The notes beneath the pieces are model-generated. The model was not told the DNA's origin. It saw nothing but the letters and a program-made list of their open reading frames with translations, and did not search any database. The position numbers and the translations under genes are program-made. Shown one piece after another: positions 51,062 to 63,443 of a stretch of 64,000 nucleotides of DNA (the first letter of the stretch is position 1; every line of letters starts with the position of its first letter). The DNA is from Phytophthora colocasiae (lineage: Eukaryota; Oomycota; Peronosporomycetes; Peronosporales; Peronosporaceae), in the NCBI GenBank assembly GCA_018806915.1, contig JAGKQI010000069.1:496001-560000 (forward strand), given 5' to 3'.

Positions 51062-51871
51062 ATGAGCCCAAGCTACGCCGACAACATCGACAAGCTCGTG
51101 GAAGACAACTACTTCCACTGGGAGTTCAACATGCGGATGAAGCTCGCTCGGAAGGGACTGCTACCGCAGATCATCAAGCCCGAGTTCGACCAAGTGAGTG
51201 ATCGCTCCACGGCGGAATGGAAGACCAACGATTTGAAGGCACTTGGTGTTATCGCTGGAGACGTGAGTCTCACGTACCAAGTCTACGTCCGTGGAGCACT
51301 GACTGCCGCTGAGGCGTGGACGATGCTCGAGGAGCACTTCAACAAGAAGACGCTCAAGAACCGGCTTCTCGTCACCAAGAAGTTGAACAACTTCAAGATG
51401 GAGCCCGGGACCAAGTTCGCTTCCCACGTCGATCAGTTCAAGGAGATCGTCCTCCAGATGGAGACGATCGGTGAGACTCTGGATGAGACTCGCCAGCTCG
51501 TGTTGCTCCTTGGCAGTCTGACGGACGAGTACAAGATGATATGTACTGTCCTCGAGAATACGCCAAACGTGTCGCTGGCCTACGCGATTCAAGCTCTCTC
51601 TGGTGTTCAAGCTTCGGATGAATCGTCATCGGCTCAAGGGAAGGCTTTCGCTACGAAGAAGAAGGACTTCGGGGGCAAGCGTCGCTTCAACGGCAAGTGC
51701 TTCTACTGCAAGAAGCAAGGGCACCGAGAGTTCGAGTGCCGCAAGAAGAAAGCCGACCAAGAACGAGGGCAAGCTGCGCAAGAGGAAGCGTCCGACGACT
51801 TCTCGTTCATGGCTACGAGTGCGATGACCAAGAGTGATGGCTCGTCGACTCTGGTGCAAGTTCGCACATGA
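51062..51871 (+). CDS. copia-2 gag, copy 2
   Basis: Same start inside the primer binding site and same stop as copy 1. The only change seen is GGT to GGG in the codon after KKDF (silent). Zinc knuckle intact. Confidence 0.9.
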   Translation: MSPSYADNIDKLVEDNYFHWEFNMRMKLARKGLLPQIIKPEFDQVSDRSTAEWKTNDLKALGVIAGDVSLTYQVYVRGALTAAEAWTMLEEHFNKKTLKNRLLVTKKLNNFKMEPGTKFASHVDQFKEIVLQMETIGETLDETRQLVLLLGSLTDEYKMICTVLENTPNVSLAYAIQALSGVQASDESSSAQGKAFATKKKDFGGKRRFNGKCFYCKKQGHREFECRKKKADQERGQAAQEEASDDFSFMATSAMTKSDGSSTLVQVRT

Positions 51872-54800
51872 CCAGCGTCCGGGACAAGTTTGTGTCCATG
51901 AAGGAGCTGAAGACGCCAGTCCGCATCACGATCGCGAATGGCTCGAAAATCGACGCAGTTGCAAAGGGCACCGTCGGGTTGAAGCTGATGGACGGGAAGT
52001 CTGTCAAGCTGTCGGATGTCCTGTACATCCCAGAAGTTGAAGGAAGCCTCATCTCGGTGTCGAAGCTGGCCGAGAAAGGAGTCGTCGCCCAGTTCAGCAA
52101 GGACAAGTGTACCTTTCGCTACGGGGACGCTACTGTGATGGAAGCTAAGCGCTGTGGAAATGTCTACAAGCTGAAGACAGTGGGGGACGAGGTGTGTCAT
52201 GCTGCAACGACCACTCGTAAGGAGCCATGGGCTGTTGTGCACGCCCGACTCGGCCACATCCCGTTCAAGCGTTATGAGAAACTACTTACCATGGCAGAAG
52301 GAGTGCCTCGCATTACGGGTGGAGTCCCTGGGGACGACGTATGCGCTGGCTGCTGCATGGGCAAGATGAAAGCTGACGACTATCCAAGGCATCCGGAGAA
52401 GGTCGTCAAGAGTACAGGTGTGCTTGAACTGGTGCATACGGACGTGATGGGTCCGATGCAGACGAGGACACCTGGTGGTTGCACGTACGTTGTGACATTC
52501 ATTGACGACTACTCACGTCACGTGACCGTCCACTTCATGAAAGCGAAGTCGGAGGTGCTGTCCAAGTTCAAAATCTACAAGGCAGCGATGGAGAGCAAGA
52601 GTATCAAGCGTCTGCGTTCGGACAATGGTGGTGAATACACCGGTCGCCAGTTCAAGGCGTTCCTCAACCAGCATGGCATCAAGCATGAGAAGACGGTGCC
52701 ATACACGCCTCAGCAGAACGGTCTGGCTGAGCGCATGAACCGGAGCCTCGTGGAGATGGCTCGTTGTCTGCTCTACCATGAGAGCGTCAACAAGAAGTGG
52801 TGGGCCGAGGCGGTCAACACTGCTGCGTGGATCATCAATCGGATCCCCAACTCGGTGACTGTGAAGACACCGTTCGAGATTGTGCACAAATCGAAGCCAC
52901 AGCTCAGGAACGTCAAGGTGTTTGGTGCTCTTGGCTACGCTCACATCCCCGACGAGAAGCGTCGCAAGTTGGATGCCAAAGCGTTCACATGTCGTTTCCT
53001 TGGATACGAGGATGGTGTGAAGGGCTACCGAGTCCTCAATGTGTCAACGGGTAAGGTGCAAATCGTTCGCACTGTGAAGTTCATCGAAACGATCAATCCC
53101 CAGCACCTCATGGTACAGGATGAAGATGAACCAGCAACCAACGTGCCTGTCATGAGTGGACAACCGTCCAAGGGTTCAATGGAGATTGTTCCGGTCGTTG
53201 TTGAAGGTGCTGACGTCATTCCACTTCAACGTGACGTGAACAGTCAAATCATCCCTTACGAGTCCACCCATCCCATGATTACTCGTTCGCGTACTCGTAA
53301 CATCGACGAAATTGACGATCCTGAAGAGGCTGGCGCAACCAAGAAGCAGATTATCCTGCCGTCAACCACGGGGACCAAGCGTCAGAAGATGACACAAGAA
53401 AGGGTTAAACCAAGTGGCGAACTGCTCGCACTTGAAGGTGGCCAAGCTATGGCTGCATCGGAGGAAGTCCCCAAGACGTATACAGAGGCGACGTCAGGCG
53501 AGGACAGCGATGAATGGAAGAAGGCAATTGCAAGTGAATTGGAGTCACTTACTGCAAACAAGACATGGAAGCTGGTACCAAGACCGGCTCACCAGCGCCC
53601 GATCGGATGTCGGTGGGTGTTCGCGTTGAAGCGCAACGAGAAAGGAGAAGTGACCCGGTACAAGGCTCGTCTCGTCGCCAAGGGGTACTCTCAGCGTCAC
53701 GGGATTGACTATGAAGAGACGTACGCGCCAGTGGCATACCTGAACTCGATCCGTGCTGTGCTGGCTAAGTGCTGTGCTGAAGGATTTGAGATCGAGCAAT
53801 GCGACGTGGATACGGCGTTCCTGTATGGAAAGCTCGACGAAGAAATTTACATGGAATTGCCTGAAGGTCTGCGTGAGCTCCTGACGATGGCCGATGCTAA
53901 AAGTGAAGAAGACGTCGTCTGCCTACTCCTGCAAAGTTTGTATGGCCTGAAGCAAGCATCTCGTGTTTGGAACGAGACGATCGATGGTCACTTAAAAGAC
54001 ATGGGTTTCAAGGCGGCTGATGCTGATCCCTGTGTATACACCTGAGGTGATGGTGACGATGAATGTATCGTGTGTCTTTACGTCGACGACATGCTGATTG
54101 CTTCAAAGCGACAAGGGTGTCATCGCGTCAGTGAAGGCTGGCATCGCGGACAAATTCCGGATCAAGGACCTCGGACGCGCTCGATTTATTCTCGGGATTG
54201 AGATCGACTACGATATGGACAATAAAACATTGGCCATCTCTCAACGCGCATATACAGAGTCGATCATCAAGAAATTCGGTCAAGAAAACGCGAAGCCAAG
54301 CCTGATGCCACTGGATCCAAGTCTTCACTTGACCAAGGACGACGGCACGCAGACAGAGGAGTACAAGGCCAAGGTGAAGTCAAGGCCCTACCGATCGCTC
54401 ATCGGTAGCCTCATGTATCTGACATGCGGAACACGACCTGACATTGCGGTTGCTGTTGCCAAGTTGAGTCGCTTCCTGGAAAACCCAGGTGAGGCGCATT
54501 GGAATGCGGGAATCAAGGTGGTGCGCTACCTGCTGAAGACCAAGGAAGTGGGTATCATGTACGATGGCCTACTGGGAACTGAGATGACGGCTTACTCGGA
54601 TGCTGACTGGGCCGGTAACCGTGACGACAGACGCTCAGTGAGCGGAATGATGCTCATGATGTGTGGTGCTCCGGTGGTGTGGCGTTCGACGTTCCAGAAG
54701 ACGGTCGCACTGAGTTCTACTGAGGCAGAGTACATGGCTCTGAGTGAGTGCATCAAAGAAGTAGTGTGGCTGCGTCGACTACTCAAGGACATTGGTGCAA

Positions 54801-54967
54801 AGCAAGTGGACCCTACGGTGATCTACGAGGACAACCAGGGTGCCATGGCTTTGGCGAAGAATGTCGGTTATCAAGCTCGCACCAAGCACATCGACATTCG
54901 CTACCATACGTTGCGCTACTTGATGGAACGCAGCAACGTCATTCCCAAGTTCGAGACGTCGAATTGA
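51838..54967 (+). pseudogene. copia-2 pol, copy 2, with nonsense, frameshift and deletion
   Basis: The protease, GAG-pre-integrase (HARLGHIPFKRY), integrase and RT N-terminal part are open to 54045, where CGA in copy 1 is TGA here. One extra base near 54109 shifts the frame within RT. From 54098 to 54967 the RT end and RNase H are open, including both sites frameshifted in copy 1. A 99-bp in-frame deletion, matching 50478-50576 of copy 1, removes most of the C-terminal RNase H segment after HIDIRYH. Confidence 0.9.
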
Positions 54968-54974
54968 GTGGGGG

Positions 54975-55473
54975 TGTTGAGATTGCACTTCGCCGTCTCC
55001 TATACTGGGTCCCTACCTCGAAGCACGCAGCTTTCACGCGCACAACGCGTGCCAAGTGAGGACAACAGTGGAAGACGCGTGGATGCTGCAATACGATTGG
55101 CGGTCTACCTTGGATACACTATTCTGATTGGACGAGAACTTCAATTTGCTGATCTCAAGATGTGCACAAATCGTTCCCGTTACATCAATCGTTCCCGTTA
55201 CATCAAGCGTTCCCGTTTCACAAGGCGTTCCCGTTACATCAAGCGTTCCCGTTTCACAAAGGTCTACAAGGGGAGCTCAAGGAGAGCAAGGGTAGATTAG
55301 TGAATGCGGGCTAACTCAATAAACTCACTTTTGGATTTACTTCCTCCTACTCACTTCACTATCAAGCCTCGATTCGCTATACTCTCAATTGGGCTAACTC
55401 AATAAACTCACTTTTGGATTTACTTCCTCCTACTCACTTCACTATCAAGCCTCGATTCGCTATACTCTCAATT
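54975..55473 (+). repeat. copia-2 LTR 3 with duplicated tail
   Basis: The first 416 bp equal LTR 1. The last 83 bp (55308-55390) are repeated directly at 55391-55473, so the LTR is 499 bp long. AAGAT follows. Confidence 0.9.
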
Positions 55474-57202
55474 AAGATTACACTAGAAACGCCTCATTGT
55501 ATCGCGTGTTCTTTGTATGTATCGGAACTCCACTACCAATGGTAATTTTCGTCAGTGTTCAAGCGTTGGTCCCTCTACAAGAGCCATCGGAGGGGTGGAA
55601 GGCGAATTTTGGCTTTTGGATCCGATCGGCGATACTTTCCTTCGTAGTGGCGCACACTTTGACGAATCAAGCGACGTATTTTATCGATTCTTTGGAGATT
55701 TCACCCGTTCGACTCGTGTTGCTGTCCTGCAGCTCGTCGATTCTCTTCTCTCTTATGGCTGTAGCTATTTCAGCAGGGCTTATCTTCCCAGTCCCCTTCT
55801 TCGTTCTCACGTTGAGTCCCGTATTTTACGTGGCGCTGGTTATATGTTACCGAATGACACGATGGTTCGTGGGATGTTACAGCGTCGGGACCAATTAATT
55901 GTGTACGTCAGCTTTGTCTTGGCTCAAAATGCGATGGTTTTCACTTATCCAGCGTACGAAACACTGTTCCGAGTGGCAAAAGGATCATATTACCAGCTTC
56001 CAGTCATTTTACTCCTCCCGATCATCAAAGTGGCGGTGAAAAACCTGGTTTTACGAAGTGTTACCATTATGGAGGATATGTTACCCGAAGCTGTGATCTT
56101 CACAGTGGATTTCTTCAATGCCGTCTACGTGGCGACGTGTATGCAGAGCGCGTCATCAGCTACGACCATCATAGGTCTCACTGTCACAGATCTCTCGCAG
56201 ACTGTAATTATGATCTATGGTTTGAACAATCGAACTGCGACGATTTTATCCAGACTGGGCCAGCTTGTGAATGCTTCAAAGAACCAAAATATCGTGCATT
56301 TGCTCTGTATCTTGTGTCGAGATTCTGAAAAATATTCAAGACAATTCCGCTCAAATATCCAAATCCACTCCTGCCTTCCTCAAACTTTGAACGCAGTGGA
56401 TCAGGAGCTTTTAAAACGGTTGGAGACTGTTCCTAGTACATATGAGCAGGCGTTTGGTATCATAAAGCTCCCATCTTCCCCCAGTGTCCAGAATATCACG
56501 CCAATTCCGACTGTAAAGCACAATTTCCGGAGTGTTTTAGTACAAGGGCGTATTCATCCGCTAGACTGTGACTCACTCCCTCCAGTGCAAAGCAGAATGA
56601 CTGACAGTCAAAAGATAACCCACAGACTCAATCACCGTGCTCTTCTTCGGGAATCGCTCGAGATTCTCTTCACGACTGAGTGTATCGTCGTCACTGCTTA
56701 CTTGGAAGCGATCGTTCCCTTTTTTTACTGCTGTTATATGCTGGTTATGGTGCATCTTTCTTCTGCTCGTTATCATACAGAGATGGCTGAAGTCACGGTC
56801 GAGAACGTCGGAAGTACCATTCTCCCAGTGTTTATCTTCGGACTGCTGCAAATTTCGTCTTTCATCTTGTTAGCCGTCGTAATTAAGCGGAATTGCGGAG
56901 TGAAGATGGTGTACCAACTCGCTTTCGTGCTCGAGACGCAAATGGCTCTAATCCAAGGAAAATTGGTCTTTTGGGTGCTGATCACACTGTGCTTTCGAGT
57001 GGTACATTTTGGTAAGTCATTCCCGTTTATGGTTTTTTTTTGCTAACATTTTTTCTATAGGTGTGGATTTTACTTTTCAGTTCAAGCACCAAGTGTAAGT
57101 AAATTTCCCGAAATCTATTTCGAACACGCAAGTTGACTGGTGATTTATTTCGGACGTGATCTGGAAACGAATTTCAGTCATCGATCGTGATCAGCTTTTG
57201 AA

Positions 57203-59007
57203 ATGGCCTCGGTGGTGCCCACTTCAGGCCCACAGGCTAGTTTCACTGGGGTCTCACCGCTCATTTCAAGCTGGGAAGTCTGGAGTCGAAAGTTGCTACG
57301 TACGTGGCAGCAGATGCAGGTGAGTTATTACGGTGGGAAGTATTCTATCCATCGCGTTCTCGCTTTCGAGGAATACGTCAACAATACTTCGCCCTCTCGA
57401 GTTGCAATGGTGTGTACGTGGACTCCATTGCCCATGGTGGCGTTAGTTTTCGGTCAGGAATCTATTCCACTGCAAGAAATCGACGAGGGTTGGAGTGTAA
57501 ATTACGGATTGTGGATTCGAGCAGTTATTCTCATTGGTATCGTGACATATGGGGTTGTAGTACAGGGTATTTATCTCATCGACGACTTCACCGTCACTGC
57601 TCGTCAGATGTTTCTCCTTGTTACTTCCGTTCCGATCGCAGTGGTAGGGTCTTCCATGGTGATGGCGGCTTTTGTCGTGTTCCCCATCCCATTTTACGCT
57701 ATCCTCATGATCCCAGAGTTCTTCTTGGTGTTATTTCTCGCTCTACGCGTTATTGTGGGTTCTCAAGCCATTCAGCAGATGATCGACCATAGCGACCAAG
57801 TGGCTCATTGCCTGCGGTTTATTTGCGCTCAAACGTCAACTCTTTTTATTTTCCCCTGCTACGAAATGCTCTTTCGAGCGGTGGAAGGAACACAGTACCA
57901 GATGCTGGTTATTTTATTTCTCCCTCTGATTAAACTGGCAACGAAGAACATAATCCTACATTTCGCCAAGAGCTTGGAAGATATGATCCCGGTTGAAGTC
58001 ATCTTTACAGCGGATTTCTTCAATGCCGTGTACGTGGCAACGTGTATGCAGAGCGCCACTTCAGTGGCAGCAGTGACGGCCATTACAGTTACTGATTTGT
58101 CCCAGACAATTAGTATGGTGTATGGACTCCAACGCCGAACAACCAGCATTTTATCCAACCTTCGTCGTACAGTAGATAGCTCCGCCGATAAGGATAATAT
58201 GCTGACGATGCTCTGCTGGTTGTGTCGACATCCGGAATGTTTCCAGAGACAAGCTCACTCGGGCATTCGGAAACGTTCTTGTCTTCCCCACCAGCTTTCG
58301 GTAGTAAACAAGCGAGTTCTCGAGAGTTTAAACAGTATCGTCATTGATCAAGATCGCATATTATCCGGTCCGAAGATGCCAGATACTTTGTCGAAAGTTT
58401 ATTTCTTGGGGGTACGGAACCCCTTCAAAACTCCCCACTCAATATCCCCCTCAGATAAAATCCAACCGACAAAATCTCGCCAACACTCACGTTCCCATCG
58501 TCCGAGGATTCTTCTGGAAGCATTTGAAACGTTGTTCACTACTGAGTGTCTGATTGTCACAGCCTACCTCGAGGCTTTCATGCCATTGTTCTACTGCTCG
58601 TATATGGTGGTTATGGTGAATCTACAGAGTGCACAATACCATACGGAAATGAAAGGGATCACACGAGACAATGTTGTAGCCACAATCCTCCCTCTCTTCG
58701 TGTTTGGACTGCTCCAGATCGCCTCCTTCGTGCTTTTAGTGGTGATGATCAAGCGGAATTGCGGGATGCAGGCCATCTACCAACTTGCGTTCGTGTTGGA
58801 GAGCCAGAGGTCACTAGTCCAGTGTAAGATGATGCTGTGGATGGTGGTGACGTTGTGCTTCCGTGTGAAGCACTTTGGTACGTTTGTTTTAGGATATTTC
58901 AACTCCAAGATCATCATAGAACTAATCCCTATCTTTTTACAGGGGTAGATTTCAGATTTGAGTTTGCACGTCTTGGGTTTCCGAAATTCTGGACCCCGCA
59001 CGGATAA
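57203..59007 (+). CDS. Multi-pass membrane protein, family member B, apparently intact
   Basis: Two exons, 57203-58877 and 58943-59007, with a 65-bp intron (GTACGT...TTACAG); exon 2 encodes VDFRFEFARLGFPKFW. The protein starts MASVVPTSGPQ and has the family block QVSYYGGKYSIHRVLAFEEY. A run of hydrophobic segments (about ten in total) is split by a hydrophilic central region of roughly 120 residues. Conserved blocks are GLWIRAVIL, FTADFFNAVYVATCMQSA, TVTDLSQTISMVYGL, LFTTECLIVTAYLEAF and YQLAFVLE. I do not recognise a known transporter or receptor domain. The family is tandemly duplicated here, and only this copy has no break. Confidence 0.85.
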
Positions 59008-59047
59008 AATCTACTTCAAAATACCTTGTTAGTACAATCTTAAGTAT

Positions 59048-60813
59048 CTATTTAATCCACGAGAACTGGTATGTGAAATCCATGCCTACATACAACAAAC
59101 AAGCATTTAGACACAAAAAAAACAAGTACAGCAGTAGCATTAGTAGGAATTCCATCGTACCGAAGTGGACAATCCGAAAGCAGATTGTGATGATCATCCA
59201 CAACATTAATTTCCCCTGTATGAGTGACATTTGAGTTTCCAATACAAACGCCAGCTGGTACAGTGCGTGCATGCCGAGGTTTCGTCGTAAAACCCTCGCA
59301 ATTAGAGCGAAGGATAATATCTGGAGTAGTCCAAAGACAAACACCGGAAGAACAGTCGAGCCAACGTTTTCACGGGAGACTCCAGTCATCTCTGAGTGAT
59401 ACTGAGCACTTGGAAGATTCACCATAAAAACGATGTAATTGCAGTAAAAGATAGGGACGATAGCCTCCAGATATGCTGTAATGACGACGCATTCGGTGGT
59501 AAATAACATTTCCAACGCGTCACGGAGAGACGTAGAGTGTTTCTCCAAGTGTAGAGCTCTGGGGCTGCCGTTTATCTCTACCTCGCCTCCCTCTGGTAGA
59601 ACTGGGTAAATCGAAGTGGATTGCTTTTGGCACATTAGTCCAAGTTTGCACGGCTCCACCGGAGGTTGAGGACCCGTAGGAGCTTTATCACTCGAAATTT
59701 TATCCGTTGGGATTTTCTCTAAACTGTAAACAGCAGCTCGATCTGCCGCAGAAATCCGGTGCGTTAAACACGAACGGATACGAATTCCAATGTGGGCTTG
59801 ACTCTCGAACGCAGTGTAATTTCGACATATCGAGCCTATCATCACTAGCAGGGAATTATCCACGATATTGACAGATAGCAACTTACGTCGTGCTGATACC
59901 GTTCGATGATTAAATCCGTATAACATCACACCAGTCTGCACTAAATCCGTCACCGTAATGGCAACAATCGCAGTGACAGAAGACGCACTCTGCATACAAG
60001 TAGCGATGTACGTGGCATTGAAAAAATCCACTGTGAAAAGAACCGCTTCTGGGATCATATCTTCCATTCGTCTGGTGCATCTCAACAGGAGATTTTTCAC
60101 TGCCACTTTAATTACCGGCAGAAGTAAAATAACCAGAAGAAGTGAAATAATGATTCATATGAGGGATAAACGAATGCCACCAAGACCTGTGCGCCAACGA
60201 ATAGAATATACCGGATGGATTGGTCCAAATGCGTCCGCATTGATCGAAACACTTGGCCACCAACCACAAGACCCACGGAAATGGTCAAATATACGTAAAA
60301 TAACGGAGCTAAAGTCAACACGAAGAAGGGAATTGGGAAAATAAACGAGGCCAAAGCCATTGCACTCATAACAAAGAGGGTTGCAGCAAGGGCAGACAGA
60401 GAAGTCAGTTTACACGTTGAGATGGCTACATCGTCGATGATAACCTCACTCTGTCCGGTAATTGTAAATCCGACGACAAAAGCGAGAATCCAGACTCTGA
60501 TCCAGACTCCGTAGTTAACGTACCAGCCATCGTTAGGATCTTGTAGAGGGATGAGCTCCTGAACCATGACGAGGAAGGTCACAGGTAATGGGCTTCCGAA
60601 AAAAACCAATACTACACGCAGTTGTGACGTGTCTTTTGTGTACGTTTCGAGGGCCAGAGCTCGTTCGACGGAGTATTTCCCCCCATAATAACTCACTTGC
60701 AGGCGCTTCCACATCCGATAGGGGTTGAACATCACGGTGCAATAGCCATTAGAACGATCAACTGGAGAAGGCTGCACCCTGGCCGAGTCTCTCATCTTAA
60801 TGGGAATTATCAT
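59048..60813 (-). pseudogene. Multi-pass membrane protein, family member C, frameshifted
   Basis: Inverted relative to A, B and D. The first part (60813-60112) has RLQVSYYGGKYSVERALALETY and four hydrophobic segments. After YPSYESLF about ten codons are missing and the frame changes; it continues as VILLLPVIKVAVKN and FTVDFFNATYIATCMQSASS. A 75-bp intron (59160-59086) precedes the last exon MDFTYQFSWIK; it is a multiple of three and has no stop, so retention would add 25 residues. Tail-to-tail with B, 40 bases apart. Confidence 0.78.
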
Positions 60814-60911
60814 TTATTCTGAAAAGAGAGCGTAGAAATATAAATACCCATGATAACAAGAATAGCAGGCAATTTAATTTGAGGTTGCATTTTTATCTCC
60901 AAAGTCACCTC

Positions 60912-62767
60912 ATGATAGTTATCCAGCCGCCACCAGTCCATCCGCATCTCCCCTCTCGTCTTTCTGGATTAAAATCTAGTATTGTCAAAGGATTCCATCG
61001 ATGGCAGACACTACAAGTGAGCTATCGAGGTCACAAATATTCCATCGAGAGGTTACTAGCTCTGGATGAATACACTCGGACAACATCTCCTGTTCGAGTG
61101 ATGCTGGTGGTGTGTGGGACATTAACCCCCATGACGATTCTGGTTATTTCGCAAGAATCCATCCCACTTAATGATCCAACAGAGGGCTGGAAAGCGAACT
61201 ATGGATTTTGGATACGTGTGGGGATAATGGCTGGAATTGTAAGCTGTACACTGGCAGTCCAAGCGAATTCTATCATTCATACAGCAGAAATAACTCCACG
61301 ACATTTGATCCTTCTGTTTATTGGTTTATCTCTAAGTTATCCTTTCGTTTCGATGGGGATTGCAGCGTTGGTGGGTTTCCCGATCCCATTCTTCGCACTC
61401 TCAACTATCCCGATTTTCTTCTTGCTTTTAATTTTATGGCTCGGATTAATTGTTGGGCGAAAGAATATCCAGAAGATGTTTCAGAAATCTGATGAGGTGC
61501 AAATGTTCGTGAAATTTATCTGCGCGCAGATGCTCTTACCAGTGGTTTATCCCCGAAGTGTTATTTTCCGCAGCTTCTAATACGTACTTCGATGTTCCGG
61601 TTATTATTCTACTGCCGATCATGAAAGTGGTTATGAAGAATATTATCGCGGCAACTTTAGTGGGGATGGAAGATAAATTACCTGAAGCTGTGATCCTCAC
61701 AGTAGATTTCTTTCATGCTGTTTATCTTACGACGTGTATGCAGAGCACACGATCCGCTGTCACTTTGGGGATTATCATTTCAGTGGACTGTTCCCAGTCC
61801 ATTTCCATGCTCTTCGGGCTCCATCGACGCAGTCGAATCACTTTAATAAGAGCGAAACGAGCAGCAGATATGACAAGTAACACGGAATCACTTGTGAGTT
61901 TACTCCATTTAATCTGCAGCAGCTCGGAGAAAATATCCAGACAAAATCTCTCTGGAATCCAAATATCTTCGTGTCTCCGACATTCACTGGATCGTCGAGG
62001 TAGAACCCTCCTTAATCGGATGGAGAAGCTCCTACAAAGCGACTCTGAGTCTCGGAAAAGCTCTCGAAGTTCGTCAAGTTCTTACGGTTCCAGACTTCTA
62101 AGCTCAACTATTATCCCAGTGCGCAAGTTGCGGGTATCGCGACTTTGGATAAAATTCAGTGCGTGGCGGCGACAACCAGTGAGTATTATCCAGCCGTTTT
62201 CGCCGTCTTGTACCTTCGTACCTCCACCTCAAGGTCGAATTTCAGAGAAGAAAAATACCCGAAGCAATTCGCTCGTATTTTATCACTCGAATATCCTTCG
62301 TGATGGTCTGGAAGCTCTTTTCACGTCCGAATGTCTCGTTCTAGCGTCATATTTACACACAAGTGTAGCGATGTTTTACGCTACTTATATTGTGGTGATG
62401 GTTTATCTTCCGAGTGCTCGCTACCACACCGAGCTCCGAGGTGTTAATCGTGAAAATGTTGCAGCTACAGTGGAGTCCGTTTTTATCTTTGGAGCTTTCG
62501 AATTCGTCTCTTTTGCTCTACTCGCAGTGATGATGCGGCATAAATACGGAATGAACGCGCTCTACCAACTCGCATTTGTTCTTGAGACCCAAGCCACTCT
62601 AATCCAGAGCAAAGTCATGATGTGGATGCTTATTATCTTGGCATTTCGAGTCGTACATTTTGGTACGATCACTTGTTAGATTTTATCTGGAAAAAACTAA
62701 TTCTTGGTTGGTGACTATAGGTGTCGACTTTACTCTTCATTTTGCGTGGATGAAAAGTGCCAACTAG
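60912..62767 (+). pseudogene. Multi-pass membrane protein, family member D, frameshifted
   Basis: Starts MIVIQPPPVHPHLPSR, with LQVSYRGHKYSIERLLALDEY. One frame change near 61555 (after VVYP) separates it from FDVPVIILLPIMKVVMKN. The central hydrophilic part is Ser-rich and longer than in B. A 58-bp intron (62663-62720) leads to the last exon VDFTLHFAWMKSAN. Divergent from C with about 100 bases between starts. If the single shift is an assembly error, the gene is intact. Confidence 0.78.
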
Positions 62768-62929
62768 TAGAATTTTGGCGCTGATCTACGATGAATGACT
62801 CTACTGTAGATAGGCCGTGAGTACCAAACACTCAGTCGTGTAGAGAGAGCGCTTCCAGAGTCTCTAGTAAGATTGTCGAGTGTTCGATTAAGTCCGTGGG
62901 GACCTGAGCCTTCTCTTGGGGATAATAGA

Positions 62930-63262
62930 CCTCTTTTCTACTGTACGTACATGTTTTTCATAGTTCATTTGCCGAACGCTAAGTACCACACAGAGTTGAA
63001 GAGCGTCACCCGCCAGTTCGTCGAGTATACCGCTCAGGTGATTTTCCTCCTCGGTTCACTGCAACTGTTTTGCTCATTCTACTGCGGGATGCAGATCTAG
63101 TACAGGAGAAGCTGATGATTTGGATGCTGGTGATATTAGCTTTCCACTTTGGTAAGCACTTGGTTCTGTCAATTAAATGTCTTCCAAACACAAAACGATA
63201 GAGTCTAATGACAGGTGCCGACTATTCCTTACTTACCAAGAAACTTTTAGCAACATGATAGA
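62930..63262 (+). pseudogene. Remnant of the same membrane protein family, member E
   Basis: Only the C-terminal third remains: FYCTYMFFIVHLPNAKYHTEL, a degraded hydrophobic segment, then LVQEKLMIWMLVILAFHFG before a GTAAGC donor near 63152. An AG acceptor near 63214 leads to ADYSLLTKK. Internal indels break it. Confidence 0.7.
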
Positions 63263-63443
63263 AATACACGTCGAGCATTTGTCGAAACGTCTGCAAAATC
63301 TCCCTACAGCTATTTTTTTCGCTTACCTGGCAACGGAAACTGCCCAGCGGCACCTTGTCGAACAGCCTTCGTAGCATTTTATAGGCCCCCAGGCAATGCC
63401 CCGATACTTCTCGGTGGCATCTCGGTAGAGTCGACTTTCCCAC
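63263..63443. other. Presumed promoter region of the ion-channel gene
   Basis: No coding features on the plus strand. No strong Inr match found. Confidence 0.4.

Larger units (their letters stand above)
45798..55473 (+). mobile_element. Ty1/copia element dimer (copia-2) with shared middle LTR
   Basis: LTR, internal copy 1, LTR, internal copy 2, LTR, in one orientation, bounded by a single AAGAT duplication (45793-45797 and 55474-55478). The two internal copies differ at only about ten bases besides three indels of one base, a 412-bp insertion in copy 1 and a 99-bp deletion in copy 2. One outer duplication points to unequal recombination after a single insertion, not two insertions. It splits membrane gene A. 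Confidence 0.94.
45681..57098 (+). pseudogene. Multi-pass membrane protein, family member A, split by copia-2 dimer
   Basis: The N-terminal 39 codons (RLQVSYYGGKYSIHRLLALE) precede the insertion; the gene resumes at 55479. The target duplication AAGAT lies at the junction, and without the insertion the frame reads on as in the sister genes. A one-base shift near 55860 breaks it again, after which most of the protein (ending CFRVVHFG) is open. A 49-bp intron (57012-57060, GTAAGT...CTATAG) leads to a last exon VDFTFQFKHQV ending at 57098. Several hydrophobic segments are visible. Function unknown; see member B. Confidence 0.82.
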
